Below the pieces are notes generated by a model, which saw nothing but the letters and a program-made list of their open reading frames with translations, was not told the origin of the DNA and did not search any database. This document shows positions 53,940 through 61,919 of a stretch of 64,000 nt of DNA, one piece after another; the stretch's first letter is position 1; every line of letters begins with the position of its first letter. Source of the DNA: an uncultured Allobosea sp. (lineage in GTDB: Bacteria > Pseudomonadota > Alphaproteobacteria > Rhizobiales > Beijerinckiaceae); the NCBI RefSeq assembly GCF_945957345.1, contig NZ_CAMFKW010000013.1, positions 1 to 64,000 of the forward strand. Reading direction: 5' to 3'. The position numbers and the translations under genes are program-made.

Positions 53940-54197
53940 TCACGCCGCCTTGAGGATATGGAAGACGAGGGCGCCATCCGCATCCCCCAGCCGCTCGATG
54001 GTGTCGCCGGTTTCCCGCGTAAGGTTCGGCAGGTCGATCGCCGCCATCGGGTCGGTGCATTGCACGACGATAAGGCTGCCGGCCTGTGCGGCGATCAGAG
54101 CCTTGCGGACGCGCAGCACGGGAAGCGGGCATTTCAGGCCACGCAGGTCCAGCGCAATGATGTCCTTGGTCGCGCCTGTCGGGGCCATCGTCCTCAT
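53940..54197 (-). CDS. TusA-like sulfur carrier protein
   Basis: The 85-residue protein has the TusA fold with the sulfur-accepting Cys23 in L-K-C-P-L-P-V-L. It should accept persulfide sulfur and pass it to tRNA thiolation or, in this context, to molybdenum cofactor enzymes. The ATG at 54197 is used here, and the ATG at 54188 is also possible. The gene is divergent from moeA, and the next gene on its strand is mrp. Confidence 0.88.
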   Translation of the reverse strand: MRTMAPTGATKDIIALDLRGLKCPLPVLRVRKALIAAQAGSLIVVQCTDPMAAIDLPNLTRETGDTIERLGDADGALVFHILKAA

Positions 54198-54345
54198 GCT
54201 GCTTCATAGGACGTCAGTTCGGGGGCGGGCAACCGCCGCCTTGCCGCAGGCGCTTGACCCCGCCTGCCACGGCGACGAAGAAGAAGCGATCGATCGGGAG
54301 GAAGCGGGCGGCGATGCGCTCAGGCAGCCGAAGCAGGCGAGCACC

Positions 54346-55590
54346 GTGACGGCGCGATTGGGCGGCGGCAGAACCGATTCCGATCTGGTCACGCTGGACG
54401 AGGCGGCCGCCGATGCCGTCTCGCGCGTGCATCCGGTTGCCGGGACGTTGGAACTGCCTCTTGGCGAAGCAGACGGCCATGTGCTGGCGCAAGCAGTGAC
54501 CGCGCCGCGTGACCTGCCGCCTTTCGCCAACTCCGCGGTCGATGGATATGCCATCCGCTTCGCCGATCTTGCGACAGGCGCTTCGACCAGCTTGCCGATC
54601 CTTGGCCGGACGATGGCCGGGGAAGCTCCCGCAGTGCTGGGACAAGGCGCCTGGCGCATCTTCACCGGCGCGCCGGTCCCCGATGGTGCCGATACCATCG
54701 TGATGCAGGAAGACGTCGTCGGGGGCGCGGGGACGGTCACCTTGCCGGCTGGCATCAATCGCGGTGCCAATCTGAGGCTGGCCGGCGAGGATGTCGCGTG
54801 CGGGCAGCAGGTGCTGCCGGCCGGGCGGCGCCTGCGCCCACAGGATCTCGGCCTGCTGGCCGCGCTGGGATTGGCAGAGGTCATCGTGCGTCGCCGCCCG
54901 CGCGTCGCGCTGTTCTCGACCGGCGATGAGCTCACCGAACCCGGCCGGCCGCTCGGTCCGGGCGCGATCTACGACGCCAACCGGGCGATGCTGCGCGCCA
55001 TGCTGCTGCGTGCCGGCGCGGAAGTCGTCGATCTCGGCATCCTCCGCGACGAAGCCAAGGACCTGGAACGCCGGCTGCGCGAGGCGGCGGCCGATTGCGA
55101 TCTTGTCCTCACCTCTGGCGGCGTCTCGGTGGGCGAGGCCGATCACGTCAAGGATGCTGTGCTGGCCTGCGGCACGCTCGATCTCTGGCGGGTGGCGATC
55201 AAGCCGGGCAAGCCGATCGCGATCGGCAGCGTCTCCGGCACCCCTTTCATCGGGCTGCCCGGCAATCCGGTCGCGGTCTTCGTCGGCTTCGCCTTCGTCA
55301 CGCGTCCGCTGCTTGCCCGGCTGGCGGGCGAAGCCTATGCCCCTCCGCAGGCCAGGCCGGTCAGGCTGGGCTTTGCCCATGCCAGGAAGCCGGGCCGCCG
55401 CGAGTTCCTGCGTGTGTCGCTGGAGCAGGACACCGACGGCATCGCGATCGCCCGCAGGCATCCCGGCGAAGGAGCAGGCTCGCTCGCTTCGTTGGCACAG
55501 TCCGATGGGCTCGTCGTGCTGGCCGAGGATGTTGCGCAGTTGGCGGCGGGCGATACCGCGCCCTTCCTGCCCTATGTCGAGCTGCTCTAG
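54346..55590 (+). CDS. moeA: molybdopterin molybdotransferase
   Basis: The 414-residue enzyme inserts molybdenum into adenylated molybdopterin. Conserved segments include D-L-P-P-F-A-N-S-A-V-D-G-Y-A, F-T-G-A-P-V-P-D-G-A-D, S-G-G-V-S-V-G-E-A-D-H-V-K-D and G-L-P-G-N-P-V-A-V-F-V. The GTG start at 54346 is chosen because it gives the normal length. An AGGCGAG lies just before it, and no ATG is in frame upstream near this place. The stop overlaps, back to back, the stop of the converging TIGR02186 gene through a shared CTAG. Confidence 0.9.
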   Translation: MTARLGGGRTDSDLVTLDEAAADAVSRVHPVAGTLELPLGEADGHVLAQAVTAPRDLPPFANSAVDGYAIRFADLATGASTSLPILGRTMAGEAPAVLGQGAWRIFTGAPVPDGADTIVMQEDVVGGAGTVTLPAGINRGANLRLAGEDVACGQQVLPAGRRLRPQDLGLLAALGLAEVIVRRRPRVALFSTGDELTEPGRPLGPGAIYDANRAMLRAMLLRAGAEVVDLGILRDEAKDLERRLREAAADCDLVLTSGGVSVGEADHVKDAVLACGTLDLWRVAIKPGKPIAIGSVSGTPFIGLPGNPVAVFVGFAFVTRPLLARLAGEAYAPPQARPVRLGFAHARKPGRREFLRVSLEQDTDGIAIARRHPGEGAGSLASLAQSDGLVVLAEDVAQLAAGDTAPFLPYVELL

Positions 55591-56357
55591 TCGCGCCGGA
55601 AGATCACGCTCGCACCCCAGCCGAGGAAAAGTGCCAGGAGGATCGTGGCGAGGCCGTAGAGAACGGCCCAGTCATAGGCCCCCGAGGCCAGTCGCTGTTC
55701 GATGCCGGTCTTGATCACCTCGAAATTGGTCTGCTGCCGCGCCAGCGGCACGCCGCCGGAATAGAGCACGATGTCGACGGTGTAGGAGCCGGTCGGGGCC
55801 GTTGCGGGGATGTCGACCGGTGAACTGAACATGGCGCTCGACAGGAAGGTGACGCCACGCTCCTCGTAGTCGTAGAGACCCTTGCCCTGCATGATCCGGA
55901 CGAGGCTTTCGCGAAAGCGCCGCGCGCCGGGGTCGAGATCGACCCAGTCGCCCGACGGGCGCTCGGCATTGACGAGGCCGATCCGGTCGCGCCGCGCCGT
56001 CTCGTTGCTCATCATTTCCGCGATCGGCCGGTTGGTGGCGACATGCAGGAAGACCGGATTGTCGGCGAAGCGCCGCTGCGTCCGGTTGATCCAGATCGGG
56101 CCGAGCCGTTCCTTCTCGCGCACCAGCAGCATGCGCCGCGGCCCACGCACCGTGACGATGATGTCATAGGGATCGCCGCGCGCGACCGTCCGGCCGTCGC
56201 GTTCGACCAGCCCGAACACGGTGAGCTGGCTACCGGTATAGTTCGAGGTGATCTGGATCTGGTGGCTCGACATCGCCGCGATCAGCGTCTCGGCGCGGAC
56301 GGCGCCTGCCGTGAGCCCGACCAAGACAGCAGCGAGTGTTGCGATAAGCCACCTCAT
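55587..56357 (-). CDS. TIGR02186 family membrane protein
   Basis: The 256-residue protein has a signal peptide (about 1-23), a large periplasmic part (about 24-225) and a C-terminal membrane helix (W-A-V-L-Y-G-L-A-T-I-L-L-A-L-F-L-G-W, near 232-250). This layout defines the TIGR02186 family of alphaproteobacteria, found beside TauE/SafE exporters. Its role is unknown; it may be an accessory periplasmic subunit of the exporter. The start at 56357 overlaps the exporter stop (ATGA), so the two are coupled. Confidence 0.87.
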   Translation of the reverse strand: MRWLIATLAAVLVGLTAGAVRAETLIAAMSSHQIQITSNYTGSQLTVFGLVERDGRTVARGDPYDIIVTVRGPRRMLLVREKERLGPIWINRTQRRFADNPVFLHVATNRPIAEMMSNETARRDRIGLVNAERPSGDWVDLDPGARRFRESLVRIMQGKGLYDYEERGVTFLSSAMFSSPVDIPATAPTGSYTVDIVLYSGGVPLARQQTNFEVIKTGIEQRLASGAYDWAVLYGLATILLALFLGWGASVIFRRD

Positions 56358-57283
56358 CGCGCGCTCTCCGGCACGACGACCGAGAAGGGCTCGCTCGGTG
56401 GGATGAAGAGTTCGATGGCGAAGCGCAGGCCGACCGACAGGATCAGCAGCGCCAGCAGCAGGCGGAAGGATTCGACATTGAGGTTGCGCGCCGCGCGGCC
56501 GCCGAATTGCGCGCCGATCACGCCGCCAAGAAGCAGCAGGACGGCGAGCACGATGTCGACCGACTGGTTGGTCACGGCATGCAGAAGCGTGGCGCCTGTC
56601 ATCGTCACCAGGATCTGGAACAGCGAGGTGCCGACGACGACGGCAGGCGGAATCCGGAAGAAATAGATCAGGCCGGGCACCAGGATGAAGCCGCCGCCGA
56701 CGCCGAGCACGGCGCCAATGAAGCCGATGATCACCGCGAGCAGTGCGATGGGAACGACGCTGCAATAAAGGCCGGAGCGGTAGAAGCGCACACGAAACGG
56801 CAGGCCCATCCACCAGGGATGCATGCCGCCGCGCCGTTTCAGCCGCGCCGGCTTGCCGGCCCGGACGCGCAGCATGGCGCGCAGCGCGTCGTAGAGCATC
56901 AGTCCGCCGATGATCGAGAACAGCGTGACATAGGACAGCGTGATCACGAGCTCGAGCTGGCCGAGCCGTTTCATCGTGTTGAAGAACAACACGCCGAGGA
57001 CCGTGCCGACAATGCCGCCGCTGACCAGCACGCCGCCGAGCTTGAGATCGAGCGCCTTGCGCCGAAGATAGGTGAGGACGCCGGTCATCGAGGACCCTGC
57101 GACCTGTGCTGCGACGGTCGCGACCGCCACCGCCGGCGGGATGTCGAGGAAGATCAGGAGCGGGGTCAGCAGGAAGCCGCCGCCGACGCCGAACAGGCCG
57201 GAGATGAAGCCCACCGCACCACTCAGGCCGAGAACCATCAGCACGCTGATCGGCAGCTCGGCGATCGGCAGGTAGATCTGCAC
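56354..57283 (-). CDS. TauE/SafE family sulfite or sulfonate exporter
   Basis: The 309-residue inner-membrane protein has about eight helices in two repeats. The signature G-F-I-S-G-L-F-G-V-G-G-G-F-L-L-T-P is seen in the first half and G-F-I-G-A-V-L-G-V-G-G-G-F-I-L-V-P in the second. TauE/SafE proteins export organic or inorganic sulfur anions such as sulfite or sulfonates. The GTG at 57283 with GAGGGG upstream is preferred to a TTG at 57298. It is followed by the coupled TIGR02186 gene. Confidence 0.9.
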   Translation of the reverse strand: MQIYLPIAELPISVLMVLGLSGAVGFISGLFGVGGGFLLTPLLIFLDIPPAVAVATVAAQVAGSSMTGVLTYLRRKALDLKLGGVLVSGGIVGTVLGVLFFNTMKRLGQLELVITLSYVTLFSIIGGLMLYDALRAMLRVRAGKPARLKRRGGMHPWWMGLPFRVRFYRSGLYCSVVPIALLAVIIGFIGAVLGVGGGFILVPGLIYFFRIPPAVVVGTSLFQILVTMTGATLLHAVTNQSVDIVLAVLLLLGGVIGAQFGGRAARNLNVESFRLLLALLILSVGLRFAIELFIPPSEPFSVVVPESAR

Positions 57284-57392
57284 GCTTACCCCTCGCAAGG
57301 CTGGCGCTTGGCCGATAGCCTGCGCCTGATGGGTCCCAGACTAGGCTGTCCGGGTTAAGACAAGGTCCTGAAAAGGCAGGTTCTTGAAATGG

Positions 57393-57417
57393 AAAGGCGG
57401 GCCGCTTCCGGCCCGCC
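57393..57417 (-). terminator. terminator hairpin of the SEL1/PodJ-like gene
   Basis: A perfect nine-base stem (57396-57404 with 57409-57417, loop CTTC) lies 66 bases after the stop of the PodJ-like gene on the minus strand. It is followed on that strand by TTTCC, a weak T run. Confidence 0.65.
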
Positions 57418-57482
57418 CCTAGGAAACTATCGTTCTTCGTGCCGCGTCAACACGTCGAAAGCATGACGTTGCGCTACGCGGC

Positions 57483-60400
57483 TCAGATCCGGGACTGCTT
57501 GGCCGGTTTCGCAACCGCTGCGGTCGGCTGAGGATCCCAGCCCTTGGCTGGCGGCGTCACCTCGTTGGCGGTGGCGTCGAGCGTCTTGGGCTTCCAGCTT
57601 GCCGCGAGCGCCTTGGCCGCGGCCAGGTCTTCCGCTTTCAGGCGCTGGGCCACCTCGTCGCGCTTGCGGCCGGCATCCTCGTCGCCCTGGCTGGCGGCGA
57701 CCGAGAACCAGACGAAGGACTGGGCGAGATCGGTCGGCGCGCCGAGGCCACGCCCGAGCAGCACGGCAAGATTGTACTGGCTGTCGCGGACGCCGAGCTC
57801 GGCTGCGCGGCGGAACCACTCGGTCGCCATGGCATAGTCCGGCTTGCCGGCGGCGCCCTCGGCATGGAGCACGGCGAGGTTGTGCATCGCCTTGGCATTG
57901 CCGCGCTCGGCGGCGCGCTGGTACCAGATCCGAGCGAGGCCGAGGTCCCGCTGCGTTCCGATGCCTTTCTCGAACATGTTGCCGACGCGGAATTGAGCCG
58001 GAGCCAGGCCTGCCACCGCGGCGCGCTCGAACAGGCGCAGCGCCAGCTTGGGATCGCGCTGGTTGGCCGGGCCGTCGGCGGCCTTGCTCGCGAGTTCGTA
58101 GACCGCGCGCGCATCGCCATCCTGCGCCGCCTTGCGCAGGCCAGCGCTGCCGAAGCCGGCCGGCAGGTCGCCGATGCCGGTCACGACTTGGGTTTGCTGT
58201 TCGGCTGGAGCAGCGGGCGCTGCCGCAGGCGCGGTTTCTGCCGCAGGCGGGAGGGTGGGAGCGGCCGCAGCGGTCACGGAACGCTCGGGCATGGCATTGG
58301 CATTGCCGGTGGCCGCCTGAGCGGAAGCATCCTGCGGGGTAGCGGGCAGCGCCGAGGACTGGTCCTTGGCGGGAGTCTGCGCAGGGGCCGTGGCCGGCGC
58401 TTCCGGCTGTGCGGCGGGCGGGGTGACCAGGCTGCGGGCTTCGTTGTTGGCGGTCTTGTTGCCGTCGCCGCGCAGCGAGTTCGTCACCAGATGCGCAGTG
58501 CCCATGGCGAGGATCAGCGCAGCGAGGCCGAGCAGCAGCGGGCGCTTGCGCTTCTCCAGGATCTCCTTGAGGCGGCCAGGGTTCTTGGCCGCTGGCTCCG
58601 CCGTGGGGGAGGGAGAGGCGGCGGCAGCCTCGCTGGCGGCCTTGGCGGAGCGGCGCGCAGCGGCGATCAGGCTCTGGCGGACCGATTGCGCATCCTGGCC
58701 AGTGCCAGCTGCGGCCTCGGGGCGCGGGCGCCCGGAGCCGGGCTCGAGCGGGATGTCGAAGGCGGTGCTCGCGGGCAGGGTCGGCTCGCTGCGCGCAGGC
58801 TCCTTGCCCGGCGCGGCGAAGCGGTCCTGCGCGGCAGCGCCGACGGACAGGCTCGCGCCATCGCGAGAGGGCACAGACTTGGCCCGGACCGCAGCATCGT
58901 CACCGCGCATCGCAGCTGCCAGGGTGCCGGCGGGCGGGCGGCGCTCGCCCTGCAATTCGGCTTCGAGGCTCGCGAGCCGCGACATGATCGTCTCGAGCGA
59001 GACATGTACGGCGCCGAGCGCGTCCCGCGTCTGGCTGTCGGAAGAGACGTGGTTGTCGCGCAGGCCGGTGACCAGGCTCGACAATTCGGCAATGCCCTTG
59101 CCGGAGACCGCGGTGTTGGCGGCCTGGACGAGAGCGGCGCGCTCGGCAGCCGTTTCCTCGCGCATCGAGCGCAGGTGGACGACGAGATCCTGCAGCGTGC
59201 GCTCCATGCCGTTCTCGGCCGAGCGCGTCGCGGAGGCCTCGTCGAGGCGACTGGCGATGCCGGAAATCTGCCGCTCCAGAGCATCGAAGGATTCGGCGTT
59301 CGCGCCGGGCGCGCCGGCCTCGTCGATCTTCTCGGCGAGATGGCGCAGCATCTGCTCGATCGGGTTGAGGTCGACTGCGGCCCCGCCCTCGCCGACCATG
59401 CGCGTCAGCTGGCTCGATGCCGCCAGGCTCTCGATCCGGCCGGAAAGTGCCTCGATCTGGCGCGTGACGGCGGACGGTCCCTGTTCGGCAAGCGTTTCGA
59501 TATGCTGCTGCAGCATGTCGATGCGGCTGGCGAGATAGTCGCTCTGCCGCGTCGCATTGGCTTCGTCGAGCTTCTGGGAGACGACTTCGTCGAATTTCCG
59601 CGACAGGGCTTCGACCTGCGTGGCCAGCGATGCGAGCAGGCCCGCGCCAGGAAACTCTCCACGATGCGACAGAACCGCACCGCGCACGTCGTCGATCGCG
59701 TTCGCCAGGCTGCGCATCTCGCCCATATCGGGCTGGACCTCGCGCAGTCGACCGATCTCGAAGCCGAGCGTGGCGACCTGCTCGGAGAGGTTCTCCAGCT
59801 TGTGGTCCTGTCCACTGGCGCCCAGGAGATCCCTCAGCTCCGCGATATCGCGCCGCACGGGATCCAGATTGGTGACCTGGCCGCCGCGGGTTGCCAGTGC
59901 ATCGACCTTGGCGGCCAGATGCGCGATCTCCAGCTGGAAGCGCTGGTAGCTTTCGCCGGCCCGGTCCTGCGACAGGCGCGACACTTCCGCCTCGATACGG
60001 GTCAGCGGCTTGAGCAGGGGCTCGAACTGGTCGCGGCGGTCGAACCGGTCCAGACGATCCGCCAGCATGCCGATCTTGGCTTCGATGGCGCTGGTATCGG
60101 CGGTTCGGAACGGGGCAGTCGGACGCTGCGTCTGGGCGGGCCGGCGGGTCTCATGGGAAAGCCGGGACCCGATCTCGCGCAGGTCCTCCCGCAGGGCAGA
60201 GATGCGCTCGGGCGCGACCGCGGGCTGCCGCGGGGCGACCGCCTCGTCCGTGTCGAGGAAGCGCTGGCGCGTGCGGATATCGGTGACGGCGGCGGCGAGG
60301 CCCTCGCGGCTGAAGGCGAGGCGGGGTGCCTGCTCCGCACGGGGCTGATGAGTCTCGAGGTTGCGGCGCTCGATTTCGGCGATGCGCTCGCCCATCGTCT

Positions 60401-60857
60401 TGATCGCGTCTGCGATGACGTTGGTCGCACGTTCCTGGCGCTCGGCGGAGCCGCGCTCGCTCGACGACAGGCGATCCTCGGTCTTCTCGATCCAGCGGGT
60501 GATCGAATCCAGCGCACCGGCGGTCCGGGCATTGGCTTCACGCGTCAGGCTTTCAAGCGCCGCAGCCTGGCTGACGAGGCCGTCGATCGCCTCGCGCGAG
60601 GGATTCGGGGCGGGGCGCCGCGGGGCGGTCTCCGTCTGGCCCTGGGAAAGGCGTGCCAGCCGCTCCGACAGAGCGGTGATGTCGAGCTGTTCCGGTGCCG
60701 GCGAGGCCGGCGGGGCAGGGGCCTCGTCGCTTTCGTCGCGAATCTTGTGGTCCAGCCATTCGCCCAGCGTCATGCCTGCCCGGCGGGCCGCCGACTTGGC
60801 CGCATCGCGTGTCCGGGGATCGACGCCCTTCACGCTCCAGGGCAAGCTATTGGCCAT
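57483..60857 (-). CDS. PodJ-like polar localisation protein with SEL1 repeats
   Basis: The 1124-residue protein begins with the domain typical of PodJ-like proteins (S-L-P-W-S-V-K-G-V-D-P-R-T-R-D-A-A-K, G-M-T-L-G-E-W-L-D). A long coiled-coil-rich cytoplasmic part follows (about 60-640). One membrane helix lies at about 771-792, preceded by a basic K-R-K-R-P segment, and a Pro/Ala-rich stretch comes next. SEL1 repeats end the protein at about 909-1070 on the periplasmic side. In related bacteria such proteins mark the cell pole and recruit division, adhesion or cell-wall factors. The gene stands alone with a terminator after it. Confidence 0.9.
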   Translation of the reverse strand: MANSLPWSVKGVDPRTRDAAKSAARRAGMTLGEWLDHKIRDESDEAPAPPASPAPEQLDITALSERLARLSQGQTETAPRRPAPNPSREAIDGLVSQAAALESLTREANARTAGALDSITRWIEKTEDRLSSSERGSAERQERATNVIADAIKTMGERIAEIERRNLETHQPRAEQAPRLAFSREGLAAAVTDIRTRQRFLDTDEAVAPRQPAVAPERISALREDLREIGSRLSHETRRPAQTQRPTAPFRTADTSAIEAKIGMLADRLDRFDRRDQFEPLLKPLTRIEAEVSRLSQDRAGESYQRFQLEIAHLAAKVDALATRGGQVTNLDPVRRDIAELRDLLGASGQDHKLENLSEQVATLGFEIGRLREVQPDMGEMRSLANAIDDVRGAVLSHRGEFPGAGLLASLATQVEALSRKFDEVVSQKLDEANATRQSDYLASRIDMLQQHIETLAEQGPSAVTRQIEALSGRIESLAASSQLTRMVGEGGAAVDLNPIEQMLRHLAEKIDEAGAPGANAESFDALERQISGIASRLDEASATRSAENGMERTLQDLVVHLRSMREETAAERAALVQAANTAVSGKGIAELSSLVTGLRDNHVSSDSQTRDALGAVHVSLETIMSRLASLEAELQGERRPPAGTLAAAMRGDDAAVRAKSVPSRDGASLSVGAAAQDRFAAPGKEPARSEPTLPASTAFDIPLEPGSGRPRPEAAAGTGQDAQSVRQSLIAAARRSAKAASEAAAASPSPTAEPAAKNPGRLKEILEKRKRPLLLGLAALILAMGTAHLVTNSLRGDGNKTANNEARSLVTPPAAQPEAPATAPAQTPAKDQSSALPATPQDASAQAATGNANAMPERSVTAAAAPTLPPAAETAPAAAPAAPAEQQTQVVTGIGDLPAGFGSAGLRKAAQDGDARAVYELASKAADGPANQRDPKLALRLFERAAVAGLAPAQFRVGNMFEKGIGTQRDLGLARIWYQRAAERGNAKAMHNLAVLHAEGAAGKPDYAMATEWFRRAAELGVRDSQYNLAVLLGRGLGAPTDLAQSFVWFSVAASQGDEDAGRKRDEVAQRLKAEDLAAAKALAASWKPKTLDATANEVTPPAKGWDPQPTAAVAKPAKQSRI

Positions 60858-61215
60858 GATCTCGCTCGCCTAAGGGGAACCTTGTCAGCGGCAGGCGAGG
60901 CCCCCTGATGCCGTCGCCTTCCGCGCGAACCTTTGGCAGATCGTGAAATAACCGTTGTCGAAGCCACGACGCCGCTGCGCGTTCCCGACAATTGGCCGGC
61001 ATGGTAAACAGCAGGTTAATAAGCCGGGCGCGGATCGTTAATTTTGTCCGAATGCCGTATGGGCAGCGCCTCGTTTGGGCCATGTAACGGTAACTTACCC
61101 CACTGCGGCGCCGTATTACCTGACGCAGCGAGAGCTCCTTCCCTATCACTACGGCACCGATCGAGGCCGCCATATGGGCCGGCGATTCGATCCAATCGCA
61201 AGGATTGCAGCTTTC
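60858..61215. other. 358-base divergent intergenic region
   Basis: The region lies between the minus-strand PodJ-like gene and the plus-strand MerR gene. Bases 60945-61050 are AT-rich, as expected for promoters. A short inverted repeat GGTAA-C-TTACC lies at 61089-61099 and could be a MerR-type operator. An in-frame ATG at 61075 would extend the MerR protein by 47 residues, but these carry no recognisable domain. Confidence 0.5.
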
Positions 61216-61662
61216 ATGTCACGCCAAAGCTTGGCTATGGCGGGTTCTCCGATTCATGAAACCCGCTCCGCAGACGCCGATCAGCCCGGCGATTTCACCA
61301 TCAGCGATCTCGCCCGCGATTTCGGCGTGACGCTGCGCACGCTCCGCTTCTACGAGTCGCGGGGCCTTATCGCGCCGAGCCGTTCCGGCATGACGCGCAT
61401 CTATTCGGCACGTGATCGCGCCCGTCTCGCCCTGATCCTCAAGGGCAAGCAGCTCGGTTTCACGCTCGTCGAAATCCGCGCGATGCTCGCCAACGAGGAC
61501 AAGAAGGGTGGCAGCGGCGACGCGGCCGCTTCCGTCGGTGGTCTCCAGCTCAGTCGCGAGCAGATCGTCGAGCAGCTCGATCTGCTGCGCAGCCAGCGCG
61601 CGGAGATCGAAAGCGCGATCGCCGAGCTCGAAGCCTCGCTCTCCCGCCTCGGCAAGGCCTGA
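61216..61662 (+). CDS. MerR family transcriptional regulator
   Basis: The 148-residue protein has the MerR helix-turn-helix (about 27-60: D-F-T-I-S-D-L-A-R-D-F-G-V-T, then L-R-F-Y-E-S-R-G-L-I-A-P-S-R-S) with the conserved R-L-A-L-I-L-K-G-K-Q-L-G-F-T-L. A long C-terminal coiled coil follows (about 105-145). The effector region has no metal cysteines. It precedes an acyl-CoA dehydrogenase and a thiolase, and regulators of this kind control fatty acid or branched-chain amino acid breakdown. The start at 61216 has AGGA upstream. Its terminator is at 61751-61774. Confidence 0.85.
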   Translation: MSRQSLAMAGSPIHETRSADADQPGDFTISDLARDFGVTLRTLRFYESRGLIAPSRSGMTRIYSARDRARLALILKGKQLGFTLVEIRAMLANEDKKGGSGDAAASVGGLQLSREQIVEQLDLLRSQRAEIESAIAELEASLSRLGKA

Positions 61663-61680
61663 GCGGCGCGAACTCAAGGC

Positions 61681-61733
61681 TGTCATCCCGTGCGCGCAGC
61701 GGCATTCTATGCCGCTGCGCGCACGGGATGACA
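61681..61733. repeat. family A minimal copy: perfect 25-bp hairpin
   Basis: The left arm (61681-61705) and right arm (61709-61733) are exact reverse complements, with a TCT loop. The arms begin TGTCATCCCGTGCGCGC and end GCGCACGGGATGACA, the outer ends of the longer family A copies at 3.1, 5.1, 44.7 and 47.3 kb. It seems to be the same element without its middle part. Confidence 0.85.
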
Positions 61734-61750
61734 GCGACATCTCCATAAAG

Positions 61751-61774
61751 CCCCGGCTCCGCCGGGGTTTTTTT
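61751..61774 (+). terminator. intrinsic terminator after the MerR gene
   Basis: A seven-base GC stem (CCCCGGC 61751-61757 with GCCGGGG 61761-61767, loop TCC) is followed by seven T. It separates the MerR gene from the acyl-CoA dehydrogenase, which then needs its own promoter. Confidence 0.88.
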
Positions 61775-61838
61775 CATGCGCTGCGCCACATCTCTCTGTC
61801 GCATGGCCGACAAAATCGCATCGCCACAGTTGCAACTT

Positions 61839-61872
61839 CATCAAGATTGTTTATATGTGAACTATCTTGATG
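61839..61872. promoter_or_regulatory. candidate operator upstream of the acyl-CoA dehydrogenase
   Basis: CATCAAGAT (61839-61847) and its exact reverse complement (61864-61872) are 16 bases apart. The spacer includes GTTTATATGTGAAC, itself partly palindromic. The site lies 48 bases upstream of the start codon at 61920, where the promoter is expected. The regulator may be the MerR protein encoded just upstream or another factor. Confidence 0.6.
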
Positions 61873-61919
61873 CGGCGATAGCGATCAGGCGCCGCCTTTG
61901 CGACGAGAGGGAGGATCCG

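Noticed and set aside
57864..60908. Open frame of over 1000 codons on the plus strand opposite the PodJ-like gene
   Set aside because: It is a shadow of the real gene, made of low-complexity Arg/Ala/Gly sequence with no domain or ribosome binding site.
61010..61045. Two TTAA boxes suggesting a CtrA site before the MerR and PodJ-like genes
   Set aside because: The spacing between the boxes is about 20 bases, not the seven of the CtrA consensus.
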